The position numbers were made by a program, and so were the translations under genes. A model generated the notes under the pieces. The model was not told where the DNA came from and made no database searches. It saw only the letters and a program-made list of their open reading frames with translations. DNA of 64,000 nucleotides from JALORV01 sp963775635 (GTDB lineage Bacteria > Pseudomonadota > Gammaproteobacteria > Burkholderiales > Burkholderiaceae_F): NCBI GenBank assembly GCA_963775635.1, contig CAVZJO010000001.1, forward strand, positions 1 through 64,000, in the 5' to 3' direction. Shown piece by piece: positions 44,513-53,700 of this stretch (its first letter is position 1; every line of letters starts with the position of its first letter).

Positions 44513-46471
44513 TCAGACGCGGATCTGCGGTTCTTCCACCGCTTCCGGGTGAACTTCGGCTGCACCTTCAACCACGACCTCGTCGTCCGCCTCGGCGATC
44601 ACATCCGGTACATCGTTCGCGAGGAACCCACCGGACTGGCGCTTCCACAGCAGGGCGTAGTGGCCGCCGGCACGCAAAAGTTCTTCGTGCGTGCCCTGCT
44701 CGACGATGCGACCGGCGTCCATCACAACGAGCCGGTCCATTCGCGCGATGGTCGACAGCCGGTGTGCGATCGCGATCACCGTTTTGCCCAGCATCAGCGT
44801 TTCAAGTTGTTCCTGAATCGCGGCTTCGATCTCGCTGTCGAGCGCGGAGGTGGCTTCGTCAAGCACCAGGATCGGGGCGTTCTTCAGGATCACGCGCGCG
44901 AGCGCCACGCGCTGGCGCTGACCGCCGGAAAGCTTCACCCCGCGCTCGCCGGCGTGGGCCGCATAACCGCTGCGGTCCTTCCAATCGTGCAGCCCGACGA
45001 TGAACTCGTGCGCGTGCGCCTGGCGCGCCGCGGCCTCGACTTCGGCATCAGTCGCATGCGGCCGGCCGTAGCGGATGTTGGCCGCAATCGAGCGATGCAG
45101 CATCGACGTGTCCTGCGTAACGACGCCAATCGCCGCGCGCAGGGACTCCTGGGTGACGTCACGCACATCCTGGCCGTCGATCGTGATGTGTCCTCCTTCG
45201 ACGTCCTGGAAGCGCAGCAGCAAGCTCACCAGCGTCGACTTGCCGGCCCCCGATCGACCGACGACGCCGACCCGCTCGCCGGCGGCGATTTCCAGACTCA
45301 GGTCGTCCAGTACGGCGCGCCCACCGCGCGTCAGCGCTCCGTAGCTGAAGCGCACATGTTCGAAGCGGATAGTGCCGCCGCCGACCACCAGCTCGCGCGC
45401 ATCGGCGCGATCGGTCAGTGCATGCGGCACTGCGATCGTCTCCATGCCTTCCTGAACGACCCCAACGTTCTCAAAAATGCCGCTGACTTCCCACGACACC
45501 CAGCCCGCCATGTTGGCGATCTGCCAGGCCAGCGGCAGCGCGGTAGCGACCGCCGCCGCGCTTACCTCGCCTGCCAGCCACAGCAATATGCCGAGTCCGG
45601 CAGTGCCGACCACCAGCGCCGAATTCATGCAGGTCAGTGTGCCCATGAAGCGCGTGGTCATGCGCATGTGGGCAGCGATGCGCTCGCGATGCTCGACCAT
45701 CGCCTCGCGCACGTAGGAGTCTTCGTCCGCCGTGCGAGCGAACAGTTTCACCGTAGGGAAGTTGGTATACGAGTCGACCACCCTCCCCATGACCTGCGAG
45801 CGGGCCTCCGAGCTGACACGTGACAGATCGCGCATGCGCGGCACGAAGTAGCGCAGGAAGAACACGAAGGTGACGATCCACAAGACGATCGGCGCCGCCA
45901 GGCGCCAGTCCGCCGTACTCACCAGCAGTAGCGCGGTGATGCCATAAACGACGATGTACCAGACGGCACGAATGCTCGAGACCACGCTTTCACGCAGCGA
46001 GTTCGAGGTGTTCATCACGCGATTGGCGATCCGACCGGCGAAGTCGTTCTGGAAGAAGTTCCAGCTCTGCCGAATCACGTGCCAGTGGCTCTGCCAACGG
46101 ATCAGTGTGGTCACGCCTGGGATTACCGCGTTGTTGCGCACCATCGAGTCCGCAAGGATCGCGAGTGGTCGCGCAATCAACACCAGGGCCGCCATGATCA
46201 GCAGCAGCGGAGCCTGCGCCATCACTGCGGCGCGCGGCTCCGGCGCCGTCATGAGTCCCACCAGCTTGCCGATGAAAAGCGGAATCACCGTGTCCAGCAG
46301 CGCTACTGTCGCGCCGAACACGAACATGGCGGCATAGAGTCGCGGCGACTGGCGCACGAAGTGCAGATAGAACGGCAGCAGTCCCGGGGGCGGGCCGTCA
46401 CGTTCGACCGTCGCCGGCGGCGCAGCGGTGGCGTTTGGTACGCGCGATTCGAAGTAGCTGAAAAGGCTCAT
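44513..46471 (-). CDS. ABC exporter, fused membrane and ATPase domains
   Basis: This 652-residue half-transporter works as a homodimer. Six membrane segments (about residues 45-335) are followed by an ATPase domain. The ATPase has Walker A GRSGAGKST, Q-loop VTQDTSMLHRSI, signature LSGGQRQRVALARVIL, Walker B ILVLDEATSALD and switch histidine AIAHRLSTIARMD. The acidic tail (VIAEADDEVVVEGAAEVHPE) is unusual. It resembles the MsbA/MdlB-type multidrug or lipid exporters. Upstream, beyond 46471, is a 700-base region with a terminator-like hairpin. Substrate cannot be inferred. Confidence 0.9.
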   Translation of the reverse strand: MSLFSYFESRVPNATAAPPATVERDGPPPGLLPFYLHFVRQSPRLYAAMFVFGATVALLDTVIPLFIGKLVGLMTAPEPRAAVMAQAPLLLIMAALVLIARPLAILADSMVRNNAVIPGVTTLIRWQSHWHVIRQSWNFFQNDFAGRIANRVMNTSNSLRESVVSSIRAVWYIVVYGITALLLVSTADWRLAAPIVLWIVTFVFFLRYFVPRMRDLSRVSSEARSQVMGRVVDSYTNFPTVKLFARTADEDSYVREAMVEHRERIAAHMRMTTRFMGTLTCMNSALVVGTAGLGILLWLAGEVSAAAVATALPLAWQIANMAGWVSWEVSGIFENVGVVQEGMETIAVPHALTDRADARELVVGGGTIRFEHVRFSYGALTRGGRAVLDDLSLEIAAGERVGVVGRSGAGKSTLVSLLLRFQDVEGGHITIDGQDVRDVTQESLRAAIGVVTQDTSMLHRSIAANIRYGRPHATDAEVEAAARQAHAHEFIVGLHDWKDRSGYAAHAGERGVKLSGGQRQRVALARVILKNAPILVLDEATSALDSEIEAAIQEQLETLMLGKTVIAIAHRLSTIARMDRLVVMDAGRIVEQGTHEELLRAGGHYALLWKRQSGGFLANDVPDVIAEADDEVVVEGAAEVHPEAVEEPQIRV

Positions 46472-46657
46472 GGTTCTCTACGGACTCGTGTCAAACGAGC
46501 GATGAACGGATGCCGGCTCACCGCGCAACCGCGAGCGCATCACGAACACGTATCGACGTTGCAGGTGGGCCGTCATGCGTTGGGTCGGTAGCACGCCGAA
46601 AGCTGGTCATACTTTGCTGCAATAAAGGCTCGGCGTCGGTTGGCTCGAAGTCTAAAC

Positions 46658-46681
46658 GGCCGTCTTGGGCGACGGCCTTTT
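46658..46681 (+). terminator. Rho-independent terminator without an upstream gene
   Basis: GGCCGTC (46658-46664) pairs with GACGGCC (46671-46677) around a six-base loop, followed by TTTT. The stem is perfect. On the plus strand there is no protein gene upstream: the nearest gene to the left runs the other way. It may end an unannotated small RNA starting after 46472, or a short lost gene. Confidence 0.65.
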
Positions 46682-46749
46682 CCCGTGTGCACGGAGGGCA
46701 CGATGGCAACGCGGGGCGCTGGTCGAGCTATCTGGCACTAGACTCGCTT

Positions 46750-46800
46750 CGGCCAATTGCCGACATGACCGGGTGGAGCAAGAATCGCCGCAAAGCGGAC
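46750..46800. repeat. 51-base degenerate intergenic repeat, copy 1
   Basis: This copy starts CGGCCAATTGC, includes AGAATCGCC and ends AGCGGAC. Aligned without gaps it agrees with 50130-50180 at 39 of 51 positions. Confidence 0.6.
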
Positions 46801-46946
46801 GCCTCCGCAGTTCTGAATAATTGACCAGAAACGTTCGCGCTTTCGCGGAAGACGTCTCTCTCAAATCGCTATATCGCGGCCCTACTTTTCCGGGCGTCGG
46901 CCACGCAGCGGTTGAGCTAGTTGGCCACAGCGGTTAGCGTGTCGCC

Positions 46947-47084
46947 ATGAGCGGCGCCGCCCCCGAGGTCATATATCGATTTGGTTCCTATGAGTTGCAT
47001 CCGAACCGCCGCCAACTGCTGGACAACGGTCGACCCGTCGCAATTGGGAAGGACCAAGGACCGCAAGCGGTCGGCATCAGCTGA
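46947..47084 (+). pseudogene. N-terminal remnant of a winged-helix regulator
   Basis: From an ATG at 46947 the frame reads VIYRFGSYELHPNRRQLLDN, then GRPVAIGKD before a stop at 47082. This is the conserved beginning of OmpR/ToxR-type DNA-binding domains (YRFG.(F/Y)ELDP.RR.L...GRPV.LG). The rest of the domain is missing: after about 47045 the sequence changes and resembles intergenic repeat (GACCGCAAGCGGTC). The remnant was probably cut by deletion or repeat insertion. Confidence 0.65.
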
Positions 47085-47155
47085 CGCGGCACGTCCGACT
47101 CAACCTCAATGCGTGGAGTACTTCACGGTGAGCCAGTCAGCGAGGAGTGCAAACA

Positions 47156-48247
47156 ATGAGCAAGTTACTTTCGGCGCAAAACATTCTCAATGTACTCTTG
47201 ATCTTTGTGCCGATCGCGATCGTGCTCGAGTACATTGTGCACGCCCGCGCCGAGTGGATCTTCATAACCTCGTGTCTCGCGATCATCCCGCTGGCTGGCC
47301 TCATGGGCAAGGCGACGGAACACCTTGCCGAACATGTTGGCGAAGGGATTGGCGGACTTCTTAATGCCACGTTCGGAAACGCGGCGGAACTCATTATTGC
47401 AATTGTGGCGTTGCGGGCAGGTCTGTATGACGTGGTGAAGGCGTCACTCACCGGTTCAATCATCGGCAACATTCTGCTTGTGTTCGGCTTGAGCGCGCTC
47501 GTCGGCGGTGTGCGCTTCCCGGTCCAGACGTTCAACAAGACCGCAGCCAACTTGGGCACGACGATGCTGACGTTGGCAGCGATCGGCCTAGTGGTGCCGG
47601 CCATCTTTCATTTTGTCGTTGACGGCGGCCCGGTCGTTGCGGAGCAGGATCTGAGCCTCGAGATTTCGATCATCCTGATCACCACCTACGTGCTTAGCCT
47701 GGTGTTTACGCTCCGAACGCACAGGCATCTGTACGCCGGCGGCCATGGGGAGGAAGCCGATGAGGCCATGGGAACGAAAGGCTGGTCGACGGGTAAATCA
47801 CTACTGGTGCTCTTGGTCGCTACGGCCTTTGTCGCCCTGATGAGCGAGTTTCTGGTGGGCGCGGTGGTGGCGACGGCGAAGTCATTCGGCATGACGGAGG
47901 TGTTCGTCGGAGTAGTCCTGGTCGCAATCATCGGCAACGCTGCCGAGCACTCCACAGCCGTACTTATGGCGATGAAGAACAAGATGGATATTGCGATCAA
48001 TATCGCGGTCGGCTCGTCGATTCAGATCGCCCTGTTTGTCGCGCCGGTCATGGTGTTCCTGAGCTATCTGATCGGGCCTCAGCCGATGGACCTGATCTTC
48101 ACCAACTTCGAAGTGTTGGCGATCACGCTTTCGGTGGCGATCATGGCGCTGATCTCGCAGGACGGCGAGTCGAATTGGATGGAAGGGGTACAGCTGCTCG
48201 CGGTGTATGCAATTTTGGGCATCGCTTTCTACTTCTTGCCTGCATGA
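47156..48247 (+). CDS. Calcium/proton antiporter (CaxA/ChaA type)
   Basis: This is a 363-residue inner-membrane protein with about eleven hydrophobic segments in two homologous halves. Each half carries the cation-exchanger signature: LNATFGNAAELIIAIVALRA (about residue 75) and AIIGNAAEHSTAVLMAMKN (about 260). These acidic motifs bind calcium in the CaCA family. It exports Ca2+ (or another cation) in exchange for protons. The start is the ATG at 47156 with GAGGAG eight bases upstream; the GTG at 47147 is less likely. A palindromic hairpin follows the stop. Confidence 0.9.
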   Translation: MSKLLSAQNILNVLLIFVPIAIVLEYIVHARAEWIFITSCLAIIPLAGLMGKATEHLAEHVGEGIGGLLNATFGNAAELIIAIVALRAGLYDVVKASLTGSIIGNILLVFGLSALVGGVRFPVQTFNKTAANLGTTMLTLAAIGLVVPAIFHFVVDGGPVVAEQDLSLEISIILITTYVLSLVFTLRTHRHLYAGGHGEEADEAMGTKGWSTGKSLLVLLVATAFVALMSEFLVGAVVATAKSFGMTEVFVGVVLVAIIGNAAEHSTAVLMAMKNKMDIAINIAVGSSIQIALFVAPVMVFLSYLIGPQPMDLIFTNFEVLAITLSVAIMALISQDGESNWMEGVQLLAVYAILGIAFYFLPA

Positions 48248-48262
48248 AGCGCGAGTCGCTTG

Positions 48263-48298
48263 CCCGCGCAAGACGAGCCAGAAGATGGCTCGCGCGGG
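48263..48298 (+). terminator. Hairpin after the antiporter gene
   Basis: CGAGCC (48274-48279) pairs with GGCTCG (48287-48292) around a seven-base loop, and outer CCCGCG (48263-48268) pairs with CGCGGG (48293-48298), leaving a five-base bulge. No T-tract follows, so termination strength is uncertain; it may instead stabilise the mRNA end. Confidence 0.5.
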
Positions 48299-48590
48299 AC
48301 ATTGCACCATCCAACGGCCGCTCTTAGCGCATTCGTTGTTCGGCCGCTGTCGGCCAGGAGCCGCCATTGCGATAGTCGTCTCAACTTGCCCGAAAGCGGT
48401 CACCGCTTGGGCTCAAAAATATGTTCAACCGCGGACTCGTTGAGGCCTATGCTGTCCCGACCGAGTACACCGACGCTGCGGCAGTAGCGCCGGATGACCT
48501 TATCGCGAGTTTCGTGACCACACTACACGCTTGGCCGACGAGCCTCCATGGCGTCTTAGCGCAGGTTTGATCCGGAGAAGGGAGAGTCGG
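48299..48590. other. Intergenic region with repeat-like DNA
   Basis: There is no convincing gene here. TCGGCCAGGAGC at 48350-48361 and GAAAGCGGTC near 48393 match the pattern of the repeat at 42191. AAGGGAGAG just before 48591 is the ribosome site of the next gene. Confidence 0.5.
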
Positions 48591-49358
48591 ATGACGTCGT
48601 TTCGAACGGCCAATCATCAACCGACCCGAGACCTCAGACTGACCCCCGAGCTGGTGTCAATCGTCGCCCGCAAAGTTGAAGACGCCGGACCTGCTCCCGG
48701 CGTCGTCGTCCACAACGATGCCGACTACGAGGATTCTTTGCAGGCACTGCTTGCGGCCGGACCGTGGCATGGGCAGGACGTCTGGGTATTCGCCTATGGC
48801 TCCTTGCTTTGGAACCCCGCCTTCGAGGTGTCAGAACAGGTGGCGGCGGTCTTGCCTGGCTGGCACCGTGCATTCTGCATACAGCTCACACGATTTCGAG
48901 GAACCCCTGAACAGCCGGGCTTGATGATGTCGCTGACACCGGGAGGCAGCTGCCGTGGAGCCCTACTTCGAATTACCGGTAACTCGGTCGAAAGCAGTCT
49001 TCGCAAGCTTTGGCGGAGGGAAATGACCGTCAAGCCACCGAACACTCCACCGCGATGGGTCACCGCCAAAGCCGGCGGGGTCGATGTGCGGGCGATCGTC
49101 TTCGCCGCCAATCGAAGGGGTGCAAATTTCGTTGCGGGTCTAACGAACGAGCAAGTCGCCGACGTATTGTGCAAGGCGACTGGGCACTGGGGGTCAGGTG
49201 CTGAATACTTGATGCAGACGGTCGATCAGCTGGAACGTCTCGGTATCAGGGACGCCAATCTTTGGCGCTTACAGCGCCTCGTTGCGCACCAACTGATCAC
49301 CTTACGGGCCACGACGCAGAAGGAAAGTCCATCGACCCCAGTCGATCTTGTCGACTGA
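48591..49358 (+). CDS. Gamma-glutamylcyclotransferase, ChaC type
   Basis: This 255-residue cytoplasmic protein has the ChaC family pattern: the substrate loop VWVFAYGSLLWNPAFE (about residue 64), then GWHRAFCIQLTRFRGTPEQP and GLMMSLTPGGSCRGALLRIT. ChaC enzymes act on glutathione, releasing 5-oxoproline and Cys-Gly. The classical gene partner is the cation antiporter chaA, and here too a CaxA/ChaA-type antiporter gene lies 340 bases upstream on the same strand. The start is the ATG at 48591 with GGGAGAG upstream; a frame 20 codons longer lacks a site. Confidence 0.88.
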   Translation: MTSFRTANHQPTRDLRLTPELVSIVARKVEDAGPAPGVVVHNDADYEDSLQALLAAGPWHGQDVWVFAYGSLLWNPAFEVSEQVAAVLPGWHRAFCIQLTRFRGTPEQPGLMMSLTPGGSCRGALLRITGNSVESSLRKLWRREMTVKPPNTPPRWVTAKAGGVDVRAIVFAANRRGANFVAGLTNEQVADVLCKATGHWGSGAEYLMQTVDQLERLGIRDANLWRLQRLVAHQLITLRATTQKESPSTPVDLVD

Positions 49359-49511
49359 TCGAAACGAGCGCAGGACATTGGCGGTAGCCGGCCACTACCG
49401 GCCGGACGGCTCCCTCCCCCAAGTTGATCCGAGGCGGACGTTCGTTAGAGGCGTGGCGCCGGGTCGCCAGCCTCCACGGATCGGCAGATCTGTGCGGCAG
49501 TTGTTTGGCCC

Positions 49512-49976
49512 TCACCCCTGGTCGCTATGTGAGTCGACCCACTGCACCAGCTCGAGGGTGATCCCCTCGGGACCTTCGAAGAATCGAAGCCGCCGGCTGA
49601 TGTAGTCCATCTCATCGCTGAGCATGTTCACCCCGTTGGCCACCAGGTGGCTGGTAGCCGCCCCGATATCGTCGACGCGGAACGCAAGGTGGTTGTAGCC
49701 CCGTCGCCGCAGATTCGTCGGGTGCTCACCCGGATCGTCCGGCGGCTTTGGATCGAACTCGAGCAACTGGATCTCGAAGCGAGGCTCGGCTCCTTCAAGT
49801 GCAAGCGTGATGTGCTGAGCTTTCATGTCCGGCATACCCATGTATCGCGCAGGCGGACCACCATCGATGATCGCGACGTGTTGCCTCCGGAAGCCAAGGA
49901 GCTCGAAGAACTCGATCGCGGTCGAAGCGTTCTCCACCGCGATGGTTACATGATCGGGGTTGCGGATTACCGTCAT
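49512..49976 (-). CDS. VOC-family (glyoxalase/dioxygenase fold) protein
   Basis: This 154-residue protein has paired beta-alpha-beta modules. It starts VIRNPDHVTIAVENASTAIE with a metal-ligand histidine, followed by FFELLGFRRQHV, RRRGYNHLAFRVDDI with a second histidine, and GPEGITLELVQWVDSH with a glutamate. These three positions bind the metal in VOC enzymes such as glyoxalase I and methylmalonyl-CoA epimerase. The start at 49976 has GGAGG upstream. It stands alone, so the reaction is unknown. Confidence 0.85.
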   Translation of the reverse strand: MTVIRNPDHVTIAVENASTAIEFFELLGFRRQHVAIIDGGPPARYMGMPDMKAQHITLALEGAEPRFEIQLLEFDPKPPDDPGEHPTNLRRRGYNHLAFRVDDIGAATSHLVANGVNMLSDEMDYISRRLRFFEGPEGITLELVQWVDSHSDQG

Positions 49977-50129
49977 CCTCGCCTCCATCGTTGGTCGACC
50001 GGACCGGTCAGTACCGATGTCCGTACCACTACAGATTGCCCGCTCCGGCCACGGATAGGGATTTCGACCGTATCACAGGACGAGTGGGTTGACTCGCCGC
50101 CCGGGCAGCCGATGTTCAAGGCCCGACTA

Positions 50130-50180
50130 CGGCCAATTGCGGACCTGACTGGTCGAGGTGAGAATCGCCTCACAGCAGAC
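50130..50180. repeat. 51-base degenerate intergenic repeat, copy 2
   Basis: This copy starts CGGCCAATTGCGGAC and ends CACAGCAGAC. Its first 15 bases are repeated exactly on the other strand at 31861-31875. Confidence 0.6.
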
Positions 50181-50214
50181 ATGTAGTCTGTCCGAGCTCC
50201 GCTAGGGAGGTTGC

Positions 50215-50502
50215 GTGCCGAAGGACATTGACGACAAGTTCTACGAGCGCGCTGACGCGCACATACACCTCTCCAATGAGCAGATAGCGGACGTCGGGCG
50301 TGGCAACGCGAGCGCCTCAATGATGTACGCAGCGGCTCGCTTCAACGCATGGGTCAGCGCCTGTCGCTTCTCGACGACGGACGAGATGGCTGCCGCTCGC
50401 GAGGAAGAAATCGAATACTTTGTCGATCAGTACCGGGGGATGCTCGAAGAGAACTTCGACGACTATGTCGAGAACTTCTCCAAGTACATGACGGTGGACT
50501 GA
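50215..50502 (+). CDS. DUF3144 protein
   Basis: This is a 95-residue acidic, all-helical protein. The run FYERADAHIHLSNEQIADVG, then NASASMMYAAARFNAWVSAC and EYFVDQYRGMLEENFDDYVE matches the DUF3144 family, which is common in gamma- and betaproteobacteria and has no known function. The start is a GTG at 50215 with AGGGAGG four bases upstream. A repeat copy lies directly upstream. Confidence 0.85.
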   Translation: MPKDIDDKFYERADAHIHLSNEQIADVGRGNASASMMYAAARFNAWVSACRFSTTDEMAAAREEEIEYFVDQYRGMLEENFDDYVENFSKYMTVD

Positions 50503-50793
50503 GGCGCGGCACTAAGCGGCCAAGACCTGCCGTCTACCGTGGTCGCCTATTTCACCCCGAAGCGGACATTGGAAGACACCACCGGGGCCGGCGGCGGCAC
50601 CGTGGACAACCCTGCATCGCCGATCATGGGCGCTTGAGAATCAAATCCCAGACGATCCACGGGAAAGGAGCAACTCCACCTTCACTTTCGCCTCCCGGCG
50701 GGTCGCTCGGGTCAGCGACCTCGCATCAATGCCGCGGGACGGGGAACCGATCGTCCTCGCCCTGCCCTCGCTGCCGGCTCCGTGGTAAGCGCG
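50503..50793. other. Intergenic region between DUF3144 gene and multidomain gene
   Basis: This stretch of about 290 bases has no gene. AAGCGGCCAAGACC near 50514 and CCCGAAGCGGACATTGG near 50557 are further repeat-like pieces. Confidence 0.45.
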
Positions 50794-53700
50794 TTAGTCG
50801 ATGCGATGCATCTGCTGTGTCGGAATGGCCACGTAGCTGGTCGAACCCGGCAGTAGCCAGTGCAGCCGCGCGACGGCTTGCCCGGTGTTGTCGTAGTACT
50901 CGAGCACGATCCGCACCCGCTGTCCGGCAGTCAGGTTTATGCCAATCGTAGTGTCCGTGGTCGCGCTGCTGCGATTGACCCAGCGATCGATCAGCAGTTG
51001 TTCATTCACGTACAGACGGATGCCATCGTCGCCTACGGTCTGCAAATAGTAGGTACCAGTCACTGGAGCTTCCAACTCGCCATTCCAGCGCACCGAGAAG
51101 CCATTGGCATTTACGCCGGGCGCGGGTTTACTTGATTTCCAGTTGAAGTCGATGTTCTCCTCGCGTGTGAATACCGGGTTGCCCGAGAGTGTCATGTTGT
51201 TGAAGTAACGGCCGACCAGGCCGGAGCCTTCGCCAACAGGTGCCGGTGCCGGCCCCTCTTCGCTGCCCAGTTCGCGCAGGTAGGCGGTCAGCTGGAGTGA
51301 CTGATCGTCGTTAAGCACGACGCCGCGGTGCGCTGCGCACCGCATCGGTCAGCGTCGGCGCGGAGCCGTCGTGCAAATAGGGCGCCGTCGCCCACACATC
51401 GCGCAAGGTCGGCGACGTCCAGTGCCGGTGAGTGCGCCACACAGGCGCGAACCGCTGCTCGGGCTTGATCGTGCCGATGTCCGAACAGCGTCTGGTCGCC
51501 GCTGCCGCTGAACTTGCGTGCCTGCGTGGCAGGTGCCGCAGCAGTTGCGGTCGCGAACACGTCGCGCCCGGCGGCTGCCGCTGCGGTCAGTTGCGTTGCT
51601 GCCCGGCCGGAACGGCGAGAGTCGAAGCGGTCGCAAGCGATGCCGACGTACGCGGCGAGCGCATCGAGGTCGGCCGAGAGGCCGGCCTTGCGATCTCCGA
51701 GTGGCTGGGCAGCGGGTGCCCGTCGAAAAAGTCGCATCCGTCATCAGCCCGGTACCGCCGGCCAGCGCGCGGATCTGCCCTTCGAAGTCCTGCAGCTCGT
51801 CGAAGTTGTTGGTCCAGTGCAAGCCGCCGTGCGAGTCAATGACCCGGTGCCGCCGCGTCCACGCAGGCTCGACGGTGTTGCGCAGGCCTTCACCGAATCC
51901 CGTCAGGTCCCAGATGCGTCCGTCGTGTCCGCCGTCGTTGTGGCACGAGGCGCAGCTCATGTAGCGGTCGCGTGCCAGGCGCGGGATCGCGTGCGTCGTA
52001 GAACAGCTGCTTGCCAAGCAGGACATTGCGCCGCGAGCCGCTCGCTGCCAATCGGTCCGCTCTGTCGCGATACGAACGGCAGACTGTTCGACTTGCCTGC
52101 GCGCGAGCAGGGCGCTGCAGGTCGTAGATGCCGATCGAGCGGTCCATGAAGTTGTCGACCACCAGCGTCTTGCCGTCGGGGGAGAGCGGCGAGGCCCTGC
52201 GGCGCCCGCCCGACGTCGATGCGGAACAACTCGAAACTTGCGATGTGCGTCGACGCATCGACGACCTCGCGGCTTGTCTCGAGCGCCACGAACAGGTAGA
52301 CCCCGCGCGGGTCGAACGCCGCAGCAGTGGCCAGACTCGCGTTGTCGTGATCGATGCGGCCGGCCAGATCCTCGCGCCGCCAAGGCGAGATCGACCCGCG
52401 AACTCACGGCGCGCACCGTGCTCTGGAAGTTGAGCGCCGGTGCCGTCGCGCAGCGCGCCGCGCAGCACGTTGTCCTGCTTCGAAGGCACCCACGCCTGCG
52501 TGCCGTCAGGCGAGATGCCGCGGCGCCCAGGTAATTCGGCACGCCGCGCCCTTGCACTCTCGTTGTCCGTCCTTGTCGCTGTGGGCCAGCACGATGTTTG
52601 CAGCACCGTCATGTTGACGGCGTCGACGACCACCAGCTCGCCGCCGCTATCTGCGCGCGGTTGCACGCTGGCGGTGTGCTTCGCCCGGCAGCGGCGGAGT
52701 GACGAAGCGGGATACAAAAAGCGCGTGCCGTCGGCGCTGACGGAAACATGGCGGACGTTCTGGGCCGACGGCGAGGGTGGCAGTTCGTCCGTAAGTCGAG
52801 GTGTTGTAGCTGCATCACCTGTCCGGTGGCTTCGAGCGCTACGTAAGCGGCAGCTCCGCCCGGCGCGATCGCAATGCCAAAGGGCTGCGATCCTCGCGGC
52901 AGGCTGATGGTCCGCTGGACCGCAAGTGTGCCGGCATTGATCACACTGATCGACTGGCTGCGCTTGTTGGCGACCCAGACCGTCCCGTTGGGCGCGACGC
53001 GACCGTGCGAGGCTCGGTGCCGACGGCGATCTCCGCCAGTTTGCTGCGCGTACGGAGATCGAAGGCACTGACCGTGTTCGTGTCCGGGTTGACCACCCAG
53101 GCGCGGTGTGCACCGTCGCTGCGCGGTTCGATGGCAATCGAGGTCGAGGCTGCCGGCATCGCCGCCGTCAGCGGTCGATGGACCGCCTGCAGGAAAGTCT
53201 GTCGCGTCTCGATTCCGCGGTCGTCGACTGCGGTGACGGTGACCTGATAGACGCCCGGCGCAGTGAATTGGTGCGTTGCCTCGGGGGCACTCGACCACGC
53301 GGTCGCATCGTGCCGTCGCCAAAGTCCCAGCGAAAGCGCGGATTGAAGCCATTGACTGCACTGGCGCTGAACATGATGGCGGTACCGAGCACGACCGGTG
53401 GATTAGCGGGCGGCGGCACAACGGCGAGCGGCGGCGCGCTCAGTAACCGTCCAGTCGAACTGCGCACTGGCCGCATTGACGCCGTCGCTGACGGTCACGG
53501 TTACGTTGTAGGTGCCCGGCGCCGTTGGCCGCCCCGTAATGCGGCCAGAGTTGCGATCGATGGCCAGCCCCGGTGGCAGGCCGCGTGGCGGCAGAAGCGC
53601 AGCGTGTCGCCGTTCGGATCGCTTGCGGTGATCGGCAGATCGACGACGGCGCCGGCCACTGCGCTTTGCGCGCTTGGCGTCGGTGATGCGTCGGGACGAT

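Larger units (their letters stand above)
46472..46946. other. Intergenic region with repeat copy
   Basis: No protein gene is convincing here. It holds a Rho-independent terminator-like hairpin at 46658-46681 and, at 46750-46800, one copy of a 51-base degenerate repeat that recurs at 50130-50180. Confidence 0.5.

Noticed and set aside
46560..46657. A tRNA before the orphan terminator
   Set aside because: No cloverleaf arms or TTCGA-type T-loop could be assembled from this stretch.
46510..46824. A 104-codon plus-strand frame
   Set aside because: It passes straight through a perfect terminator hairpin and a repeat copy, and the protein has no features.
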